From contig DATEMK010000128.1 in assembly GCA_035275625.1 (NCBI GenBank), forward strand, positions 1-8,006: 8,006 nt of DNA, in the 5' to 3' direction. Position numbers and translations under genes: made by a program. Under the pieces are notes generated by a model, which searched no databases, had not been told where the DNA came from, and saw only the letters and a list, made by a program, of their open reading frames with translations. Below are positions 1-5,980 of the stretch, one piece after another. This stretch comes from DATEMK01 sp035275625. Lineage in GTDB: Bacteria > Bacteroidota > Bacteroidia > AKYH767-A > OLB10. The first letter of the stretch is position 1; every line of letters begins with the position of its first letter.

Positions 1-540
1 CAGTTTGTTTCAGCAGGAACACCGCTTGCAGCAATTTCAAAAAACAAAAAGCTCGTTTTGCAGGCAAATGTTTCTCAAAAATATTTTAATAAGCTTTCTT
101 CTATATCTTCTGCAAATTTTAAAACTACTGATAGTGAAAAAGTTTTCAGTACAGCAGATTTGAAAGGGAAAATTATTTCCTACGGCAAAAGCGCTTCAGC
201 TAATTCACCATTTATCCCTGTAACATTTGAAATTGATAACACGGGCAACATGATCCCCGGCTCTGTTGCTGAAGTATATCTAAAATCATTTCCTGTTCCC
301 GGTGCTTTAGTAATTCCTGTTTCCTCTTTGATTGAAGAACAGGGAAACTTTTTCGTGTATGTTCAAACAGGAGGTGAAAGTTTTCAAAAGCGTGAAATAA
401 AAATTGGTGCAAGCGATGGATTGAATGTTCAACTATTAAGCGGAGTTACAGAAGGAGAAAGGGTTGTTACCAAAGGTGCATATCAAATCAAATTATCGAC
501 CGCATCAGGAACATTACCTGCACACGGACACGAACACTGA
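1..540 (+). CDS. CusB/CzcB-type RND periplasmic adaptor (membrane fusion protein), C-terminal part only
   Basis: This is the 3' portion of a periplasmic adaptor that would link the inner-membrane RND pump to the outer-membrane channel. The frame is open from base 1 with no stop, so the true start lies upstream of the window; the TTG at 58 is internal. The 179 visible residues begin in the barrel-sandwich/lipoyl-like part (SAGTPLAAISKNKKLVLQA, the usual 'G-x-PL-x-x-I' strand of HlyD-type adaptors). They continue through the beta-barrel (around IPVTFEIDN and GSVAEVYL) and end in the membrane-proximal domain (ALVIPVSSLIEEQGNFFVYV, then GVTEGERVVTKGAYQIKL). The extreme C-terminus is His-rich (PAHGHEH), as is common in metal-efflux adaptors. 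Two consecutive TGA codons (538-543) end the frame. The RND pump downstream supports the assignment. Metal specificity cannot be read from this fragment. Confidence 0.9.
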   Translation, partial: QFVSAGTPLAAISKNKKLVLQANVSQKYFNKLSSISSANFKTTDSEKVFSTADLKGKIISYGKSASANSPFIPVTFEIDNTGNMIPGSVAEVYLKSFPVPGALVIPVSSLIEEQGNFFVYVQTGGESFQKREIKIGASDGLNVQLLSGVTEGERVVTKGAYQIKLSTASGTLPAHGHEH

Positions 541-541
541 T

Positions 542-569
542 GAAATGCTGAATGCTGAATTATTAATTT
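542..569. repeat. 7-bp-periodic repeat array, left of the four-helix-bundle gene
   Basis: Immediately after the adaptor stop codon the sequence runs in 7-base steps: gaaatgc, tgaatgc, tgaatta, ttaattt. Its orientation is opposite to the array on the other side of the four-helix-bundle gene. The 12-mer at 549-560 (TGAATGCTGAAT) recurs exactly as its reverse complement at 4180-4191. The periodicity is read directly from the sequence; its function is unknown. Confidence 0.7.
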
Positions 570-952
570 AAAATTAAAACGAAACACAATGAAAAAAGAA
601 AATATCATTCTGGATAAATCATTTGAATTTGCACTTGAAATAGTTGAGCTCTATAAGCAATTGGTTGCAGAAAAGGAGTTTGTGCTGTCAAGACAATTGT
701 TGCGTAGTGGAACAAGTATAGGAGCAAATGTTGAAGAAGCAACTGCTGCCATTTCTAAAAAGGATTTCACAGCGAAAATGTCCATTGCTTCTAAAGAAGC
801 AAGAGAAACAAGGTATTGGTTACGATTGATTGATAAAAGTAAACTTGTAAATCTTGATTTGACAAATCACCTGAATGGTGTCGAACAACTTATCAACATT
901 CTAACAGCAATAGTTAAAACCTCCCAGGGAAACTAATTCAACATTCATCATT
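544..952 (+). mobile_element. Candidate 409-bp cassette: four-helix-bundle gene bounded by a 19-bp imperfect inverted repeat
   Basis: Bases 544-562 and the reverse complement of 934-952 match at 17 of 19 positions; the mismatches fall at left bases 548 and 555. The two arms enclose the whole four-helix-bundle gene, and the right arm includes its TAA stop. The unit separates adaptor and pump genes that normally sit next to each other. No transposase is encoded and I see no clear target-site duplication. Calling it mobile is therefore inference from the inverted boundaries and the misplaced gene. An alternative is that the arms form only a transcript-level stem, or that the arrays arose by local slippage. 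Confidence 0.4.
589..936 (+). CDS. Four-helix-bundle protein, S23/IVS (TIGR02436-like) family
   Basis: The gene encodes a 115-residue all-helical cytosolic protein of the family first seen in intervening sequences of bacterial 23S rRNA genes and related to the Avd accessory protein of diversity-generating retroelements. The hallmark core is clear: LLRSGTSIGANVEEA (residues 37-51), SKKDF (56-60) and KEARETRYWLRL (69-80), followed by a C-terminal helix. The length is normal for the family and the frame is intact. The ATG at 589 follows an A-rich leader (gaaacacaatg) without a Shine-Dalgarno sequence, as usual in Bacteroidota. The gene lies between adaptor and pump genes and is flanked by inverted 7-bp arrays, so it is probably a passenger rather than an efflux component. 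Family assignment is confident. The biological role of free-standing members is not established, and nucleic-acid binding is only an inference from the basic, bundle-forming relatives. Confidence 0.9.
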   Translation: MKKENIILDKSFEFALEIVELYKQLVAEKEFVLSRQLLRSGTSIGANVEEATAAISKKDFTAKMSIASKEARETRYWLRLIDKSKLVNLDLTNHLNGVEQLINILTAIVKTSQGN

Positions 953-971
953 CAAAATCCAACATTCCCAA
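937..971. repeat. Five-unit 7-bp repeat array abutting the pump start codon
   Basis: Five units follow the stop of the four-helix-bundle gene without interruption: TTCAACA, TTCATCA, TTCAAAA, TCCAACA, TTCCCAA. One further A precedes the ATG at 973. The array therefore makes up the whole translation-initiation region of the pump gene. Its orientation is inverted relative to the array at 542-569 and the same as the array at 4160-4197. Confidence 0.75.
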
Positions 972-972
972 A

Positions 973-3900
973 ATGTTAAATAAAATAATAAATTTTTCTC
1001 TTCATAACCGCTTACTCATAGTGGTAGCAAGTGTGCTGCTGATAGTATTCGGCAGCTATGTAGCTACACGAATGGAAGTGGATGTATTCCCTGACCTCAC
1101 CGCACCAACTGTTGCAGTGCTTACAGAAGCTCATGGAATGGCGCCTGAAGAAGTCGAAAAGCTCGTCACCTTCCCGATTGAAACTTCAGTGAATGGCGCT
1201 ACTAACGTACGCAGGGTACGCAGTTCATCATCCGCAGGGATTTCTATAGTATGGGTCGAGTTTGAATGGAACACTGACATTTTCAGGGCAAGGCAGATTG
1301 TCAACGAAAAAATCATTACTGTCACTGAAAAGCTTCCGCAAGGTGTAGGCAATCCCACAATGGCACCGCAATCCAGCATCATGGGAGAAGTAATGTTTAT
1401 TTCATTGACTGCCGGCACTACCACTATGATGGATTTACGCACTATTGCCGACTGGACAATTCGTCCCCGTTTATTGGCAACAGGTGGAGTGGCACAGGTC
1501 ATCGTAATGGGTGGGGAATACAAGCAGTACCAGATACTTGCTTCGCCCCAAAAAATGAACTACTACAATGTATCGTTGAATGAATTGCTCATTGCCACCA
1601 AACAGGCGAATGGAAATTCATCGGGTGGTTTTATGAATGAATACGGAAACGAATACATCGTTAAAGGAATCGGAAGGACCAACGACATAAATGAGCTGGG
1701 TAAATCTGTCATCAAATCTGCAAACGGAAAAGTCATCCGTATTGAGGATGTTGCTGAAATAAAAATCGGTGCGGCTCAGAAAATTGGCGATGCATCATCT
1801 AACACCAAACCTGCAATTGTTTTATCAATTGCAAAGCAACCTGCTACCAATACACTTGAGCTTACACAAAAGATTGATGAGGCAGTTGCAGATATGCAAA
1901 GCAATCTGCCTCCCGATATAAAAATCAACACGCATATTTTCCGCCAGGCGGATTTTATCAACGCATCTATCAGCAATATTCAAAAAACATTATTGGAAGG
2001 AAGCATTTTTGTAATCATCATTTTGTTTTTGTTTCTAATGAATTGGCGTGCAACGATCATTTCATTGCTTGCAATTCCTATTTCATTAATCGCTGCTATT
2101 CTCACCTTACATTGGCTTGGCTATACTATTAACACGATGAGCTTAGGCGGAATGGCAATTGCTATCGGTGCGCTGGTTGACGATGCAATCATTGATGTTG
2201 AAAATGTTTTCAAGCGCTTAAAACAAAATGCCGTTAAGCCAAAACAGGAACGCAGAGATAAACTAACAGTAATCTTTGATGCGTCTGTGGAAATCAGGAC
2301 TTCCATTATCAATGCCACCTTTATTATAATCGTTGCATTTATTCCTCTTTTCTTTTTATCTGGTATGGAAGGAAAATTATTAGCCCCTCTCGGCATTGCA
2401 TTCATTGTTTCACTTTTTGCATCACTGGTTGTAAGCATCACACTCACTCCTGTGCTGGGCAGCTACCTTTTAACCAATGAAAAAATGTTGCAGAAGCAGC
2501 ATGGCGAAGGCTGGTTAGTGCAGCGGTTGCAAAATAACTATACCACACTTTTGGAAAAAGTAATGCGATGGAAAAAAACAGTCATTGCAGTTTCCATTAT
2601 GTTGTTTATTGCAACACTTTTAGTAATGACACAATTGGGAAGAAGTTTTCTTCCTGAATTTAACGAAGGGTCATTGGTGATAAGTGTAGTCAGCCTGCCG
2701 GGAATTTCACTGGAAGAAAGCAACAAATTAGGTACGCAGGCAGAACACGCATTGCTCACCATACCGGAAATAACTGTTACCACACGCAGGACAGGCAGGG
2801 CAGAATCAGACGAACATGCCCAGGGGGTGAATTCTTCAGAGATAGAAGCGCCTTTTATTTTAAAAGAAAGAAGCCGTGAAGATTTTATGCAGGATGTTCG
2901 GGAAAAACTTTCAGGTGTTTCAGGTGTCAACATTACCATCGGTCAACCTATCGGGCATCGCATTGACCACATGCTTTCAGGAACACGCGCAAACATTGCC
3001 ATCAAAATTTTTGGAAATGATTTAAGCAGGCTCTTTACGCTTTCTAATCAGATCAAAAACGAAATTCAGGATATTGATGGCCTGGTTGATTTAAATGTGG
3101 AGCAGCAAATTGAAATTCCGCAGGTGCAGATAAAAGCAAAGCGTGATGTGCTCAATCACTATGGAATTACTATCGGAGAATTTAACGAGTTTATAGACGT
3201 GGCTTTTGCAGGAGAAAAAGTTTCTGAGATTTACGAAGGCAACAGAACTTTCGATTTAATACTTCGGTTTGATGATGCCAACCGGGGTTCAATTGAAAAC
3301 ATCCGCAACACATTAATTGATTTGGGAGTCAGCGAAAATGATGAAATGATTGATGGAGAAAGTGAAAATACCCTCTTAAAAAACCAATCGCATCACCGCA
3401 GGATTCCGCTTCATTACATTGCAGACATTATCAGCACAAGCGGACCTAACACCATCAATCGTGAAAACGTGCAGCGCAAGACAGTCGTTTCAGCCAATGT
3501 TACAGGGCGCGATCAGAAAAGCGCTGTAGAAGAAATTCAGAAAATTGTAAGCAAAAAGATAAAGCTTCATGAAGGCTATCATATCGAATATGGCGGGCAG
3601 TTCCAGGCGGAAGCAGAAGCTTCAAAAACATTGCTCGTTACATCATTGTTATCATTACTTGTTATTTTCCTTTTGCTTTTCCAGGAATTTAAGAATGTAA
3701 AAATTGCAGGCATCATTTTATTAAATCTTCCGCTTGCGCTTATCGGAGGAGTGTTCAGCATTTATTTCACAAGCGGCATCATGAGCATTCCGTCCATCAT
3801 TGGTTTTATAACACTTTTCGGAGTAGCCACCCGAAATGGAATCCTGCTTATATCTCATTATAAAACGCTGAAAGAGGAAGGTATAAATTTATACGATACT

Positions 3901-4119
3901 ATTATCACAGGCTCAAAGGACAGGTTAAGCCCTATACTAATGACCGCACTCACCGCAGGGCTTGCACTCATACCGCTTGCAATAGCCGGTGATTTACCAG
4001 GCAACGAAATTCAAAGTCCGATGGCAAAAGTTATTCTCGGTGGTTTACTTACATCAACATTGCTCAACATCTTTATTGTTCCGGTGGTTTACTATCTATC
4101 AAACAAAAATTCCAAATGA
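973..4119 (+). CDS. HME-family RND heavy-metal efflux pump (CusA/CzcA-like inner-membrane permease)
   Basis: The product is a 1048-residue proton-driven RND pump that would export a metal cation from periplasm or cytosol through the adaptor and outer-membrane channel. Length and layout fit the HME family. TM1 lies near residues 9-30, followed by a large periplasmic porter loop, a membrane block from about 338 to 495, a second periplasmic loop, and a final membrane block from about 880 to 1043. The TM4 relay motif is A-I-G-A-L-V-D-D-A-I-I-D-V-E-N (397-411), with acidic D403, D404, D408 and E410. TM10 has GVATRNGILLISHY (950-963). At the position where I expect CusA's third triad methionine (motif R-I-D-M-L) this protein has RIDHML (663-668), and I see no counterparts of the other two triad methionines. 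This argues against a simple Cu(I)/Ag(I) CusA, from remembered alignments. A polar insertion occurs at about 785-810. The stop overlaps the channel start as ATGA (4116-4119), indicating translational coupling. Confidence 0.95.
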   Translation: MLNKIINFSLHNRLLIVVASVLLIVFGSYVATRMEVDVFPDLTAPTVAVLTEAHGMAPEEVEKLVTFPIETSVNGATNVRRVRSSSSAGISIVWVEFEWNTDIFRARQIVNEKIITVTEKLPQGVGNPTMAPQSSIMGEVMFISLTAGTTTMMDLRTIADWTIRPRLLATGGVAQVIVMGGEYKQYQILASPQKMNYYNVSLNELLIATKQANGNSSGGFMNEYGNEYIVKGIGRTNDINELGKSVIKSANGKVIRIEDVAEIKIGAAQKIGDASSNTKPAIVLSIAKQPATNTLELTQKIDEAVADMQSNLPPDIKINTHIFRQADFINASISNIQKTLLEGSIFVIIILFLFLMNWRATIISLLAIPISLIAAILTLHWLGYTINTMSLGGMAIAIGALVDDAIIDVENVFKRLKQNAVKPKQERRDKLTVIFDASVEIRTSIINATFIIIVAFIPLFFLSGMEGKLLAPLGIAFIVSLFASLVVSITLTPVLGSYLLTNEKMLQKQHGEGWLVQRLQNNYTTLLEKVMRWKKTVIAVSIMLFIATLLVMTQLGRSFLPEFNEGSLVISVVSLPGISLEESNKLGTQAEHALLTIPEITVTTRRTGRAESDEHAQGVNSSEIEAPFILKERSREDFMQDVREKLSGVSGVNITIGQPIGHRIDHMLSGTRANIAIKIFGNDLSRLFTLSNQIKNEIQDIDGLVDLNVEQQIEIPQVQIKAKRDVLNHYGITIGEFNEFIDVAFAGEKVSEIYEGNRTFDLILRFDDANRGSIENIRNTLIDLGVSENDEMIDGESENTLLKNQSHHRRIPLHYIADIISTSGPNTINRENVQRKTVVSANVTGRDQKSAVEEIQKIVSKKIKLHEGYHIEYGGQFQAEAEASKTLLVTSLLSLLVIFLLLFQEFKNVKIAGIILLNLPLALIGGVFSIYFTSGIMSIPSIIGFITLFGVATRNGILLISHYKTLKEEGINLYDTIITGSKDRLSPILMTALTAGLALIPLAIAGDLPGNEIQSPMAKVILGGLLTSTLLNIFIVPVVYYLSNKNSK

Positions 4120-5348
4120 AATTTAAAATGGGAAATATAAAATTCATTTCAGTGTTGAGTTCAACATTCAACATTCAACATTCAGCATTCATAATTCTTT
4201 TACTGCTTACAGCAAAAGGAAATGCTCAGTCAGCAACAGAAAATGTCCTTGCTGAAATAAAGAAGAATAACAAAACTATAATTGCAACCACGCAATATTG
4301 GGAAGCGCAAAAACTTCAATACAAAACAGGGCTTACTCCTTATAACCCCACTGTTGAATACGATTATTTAAAAGGAACTCCTGCTGCAAACGGTAACCAG
4401 GAAGAGTTTAATGTTAACCAGTCATTTGATTTTCCTTCTGCATACTTCAAAAAAAATCAATTATCAAAGCAACTGAGTACCCAGGCTGAATATAAGCTCA
4501 CAGCATCACGGCAGGATATTTTACTCGATGCAAAAAAAACCTGCATACAATTGATTTATCATAACAAACTGCAGTTCCGGCTTGTGCAGCAAAAACAAAA
4601 CACAGAAAAATTATTTTCTGCTTTTAAAACCAAATTGGAAAAAGGCGAGGGAAATATTCTTGATGTAAACAAAGCGCAATTGCAGTTGATAGAAATTAAA
4701 AAAGAATTCCAGGATAATTTTTCCGAAATCAACCAGCTCAATCAAAAATTAACGGAATTGAACGGAGGTATTGCTATTTCTTTGAGCGATACAGTTTATC
4801 CGGCACTGCCTGCTATTCCTCCGTTTGAACAATTAGAAAATGACTATGAAAGCAACGACCCGTTACGTAAAAACTTAGAGCAGGAAAAAATCATTGCACA
4901 AAAACAAATTGAAGTCAGCAGGGCGTTATCACTTCCCAAAATGGAATTAGGTTATCACTACCAGGGATTCACAGGGCAAAAGTTTAACGGAATCCACACG
5001 GGCATCAGCATACCCTTATGGGAAAACAAAAACACCGTAAAGCAAAAAAAGGCACAGCTTCTTTTTGCCGAATTAGAATTGCAGGCGCACATTAACGAAC
5101 ATTATTATCATATTAAGCATATCTACGAAAAATACAGTAACCTCCATGCCGCCCTTCATGAGTACCAGGATAATTTATTGTCACTCAATAATAACTCACT
5201 CCTGGATAAAGCGCTGTCATCAGGACATATTTCCACCATCGAATATTTTATGGAAATAAATTATTATTACCATGCCTTTAATAATTATTTGGAAACCGAA
5301 AAGGAGTTTCACGAAACAGTAGCTGACTTATATAAATATCAATTGTAA
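4116..5348 (+). CDS. TolC-family outer-membrane efflux channel (CusC/CzcC-like)
   Basis: The product is a 410-residue outer-membrane factor expected to trimerise into the exit duct of the RND system. The N-terminus is a signal peptide with hydrophobic core AFIILLLLTA (24-33) and a likely cut after Ala37 (G-N-A|Q). There is no lipobox Cys, unlike E. coli CusC. The mature protein has long helical segments with the conserved GEGNILDVNKAQL (177-189) and the second-repeat strand GIHTGISIPLWENK (292-305), typical of CzcC/CusC-like members. The ATG at 4116 overlaps the pump stop by four bases and is preferred; an in-frame ATG at 4128 is possible. A 7-bp repeat array (4160-4197) is translated as about residues 15-28 within the signal peptide. 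The protein is somewhat shorter than E. coli CusC but looks complete. Confidence 0.92.
   Translation: MKFKMGNIKFISVLSSTFNIQHSAFIILLLLTAKGNAQSATENVLAEIKKNNKTIIATTQYWEAQKLQYKTGLTPYNPTVEYDYLKGTPAANGNQEEFNVNQSFDFPSAYFKKNQLSKQLSTQAEYKLTASRQDILLDAKKTCIQLIYHNKLQFRLVQQKQNTEKLFSAFKTKLEKGEGNILDVNKAQLQLIEIKKEFQDNFSEINQLNQKLTELNGGIAISLSDTVYPALPAIPPFEQLENDYESNDPLRKNLEQEKIIAQKQIEVSRALSLPKMELGYHYQGFTGQKFNGIHTGISIPLWENKNTVKQKKAQLLFAELELQAHINEHYYHIKHIYEKYSNLHAALHEYQDNLLSLNNNSLLDKALSSGHISTIEYFMEINYYYHAFNNYLETEKEFHETVADLYKYQL
4160..4197. repeat. 7-bp repeat array inside the channel gene's signal-peptide coding region
   Basis: The units are TTCAACA three times, then TTCAGCA and TTCATAA, with a partial TTC. They are translated as the segment S-T-F-N-I-Q-H-S-A-F-I-I. 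The repeat belongs to the same sequence family as the arrays at 542-569 and 937-971. It adds polar residues (N19, Q21, H22) just before the hydrophobic core of the signal peptide. The overlap between array and coding sequence is read directly; insertion or expansion into an existing signal peptide is inference. Confidence 0.75.
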
Positions 5349-5412
5349 ATTTGTAATTCAAATCATCAAACAGTATTCAAATTACTGATAAATAATTTAA
5401 ACAAATAACAGC
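5349..5412. promoter_or_regulatory. Channel-HMA intergenic gap with two short dyads
   Basis: The 64-base gap holds ATTTG-taatt-CAAAT (5349-5363) and CAGTA-N7-TACTG (5371-5387). It also holds a direct repeat ATTCAAAT at 5356-5363 and 5375-5382. These could be operator half-sites or a weak hairpin controlling the HMA gene separately from the pump operon. The arms are only five bases long in AT-rich DNA, so chance is a real alternative. No convincing terminator was seen, so read-through from the upstream operon is likely. Confidence 0.25.
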
Positions 5413-5781
5413 ATGATCAAATCATTCATCACATCCGTTAAAGTAATTTCAACTTTAATTATCCTGTTTACCTTTTCGCAGGCTGCAGTTGCAAAAAAAG
5501 GAACAGAAAAAATCATTATTAAGACAAACATCTATTGTGACCATTGCAAGAAATGCGAAAGTTGCGGGGGGAAACTTCAAAAAGAATTGTTTACCAAAGG
5601 AATTAAAAATATTGTGCTTGATGAAAAAGCAATGACCATTTCTGTTACATACAATCCTGAAAAAATTACTGCAGAGAAAATACGGGAACGTATTTCAAAG
5701 CTCGGTTATGATGCTGATGAGGTAAAAGCAGATGCAGAAGCTTATCAAAAGTTAGATGGTTGCTGCAAAAAAACTGAGTAA
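5413..5781 (+). CDS. Exported heavy-metal-associated (HMA) domain protein with expanded Cys motif
   Basis: The product is a 122-residue predicted periplasmic metal-binding protein. Residues 1-27 form a signal peptide (hydrophobic VISTLIILFTF, cut probably after A-V-A27). Residues 33-104 have the ferredoxin-like HMA pattern: a strand IIIKTNIYC, a helix after the Cys site, the strands NIVLDEKAMTISVTYN, a second helix KIRERISKLGY and the closing DADEV. In place of the usual C-x-x-C loop it has C42-D-H-C45-K-K-C48-E-S-C51. A further Cys pair (C117-C118) sits near the C-terminus. It lies 64 bases after the channel gene, so a role as periplasmic metal carrier or chaperone for the RND system (analogous to CusF or MerP) is inferred. 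Copper, mercury or zinc cannot be separated from sequence alone. Similar proteins occur in Bacteroidota metal loci, from general knowledge of the family. Confidence 0.85.
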   Translation: MIKSFITSVKVISTLIILFTFSQAAVAKKGTEKIIIKTNIYCDHCKKCESCGGKLQKELFTKGIKNIVLDEKAMTISVTYNPEKITAEKIRERISKLGYDADEVKADAEAYQKLDGCCKKTE

Positions 5782-5980
5782 ATTAAATGCTGACTGCTGT
5801 GTTTCTGCCGCCAGGCTTACAACTTTATCCATCTTTCTGAAAAAAAATATATCGTTGCCAAAATAATTCTCCCCGCTCTCTCTCGTTTGCGGTATTGATT
5901 GCGGGCAATAGACGTGTACATTATTTTTCCTTTACAATACACGCTATCTTTACGTACAAAATAACTGTAACAATTCACAT
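5782..5980. other. Gene-free spacer between the efflux locus and the CNNM gene
   Basis: No open frame of note and no RNA gene was recognised in these 199 bases. There is a small palindrome ATTGC-gg-GCAAT at 5898-5909 and an A-run at about 5840-5847. Neither forms a convincing intrinsic terminator, because no strong GC stem is followed by a T-tract. The spacer probably contains the end of the efflux transcript and the promoter of the CNNM gene. Confidence 0.5.
5945..5953 (+). promoter_or_regulatory. Possible Bacteroidota -7 element for the CNNM gene
   Basis: TATCTTTAC resembles the Bacteroidota sigma-ABfr -7 consensus TAnnTTTG and lies 27 bases before the ATG at 5981. A clear -33 TTG is missing at the expected distance (only a T-rich stretch at about 5920-5930), so the call is weak. 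Confidence 0.3.

Noticed and set aside
541..972. The four-helix-bundle gene as part of a diversity-generating retroelement (Avd) or an rRNA intervening sequence
   Set aside because: There is no reverse transcriptase, no template/variable repeat pair and no 23S rRNA sequence in the window. The protein family is shared but the context is not.
1131..3761. Several minus-strand open frames of 60-133 codons within the pump gene
   Set aside because: They lie opposite a clearly coding HME-RND gene, have no family features, and are explained as antisense shadows.
5898..5909. ATTGC-gg-GCAAT palindrome as terminator or operator in the 5782-5980 spacer
   Set aside because: A two-base loop and five-base arms without a T-tract or nearby promoter give no functional support.
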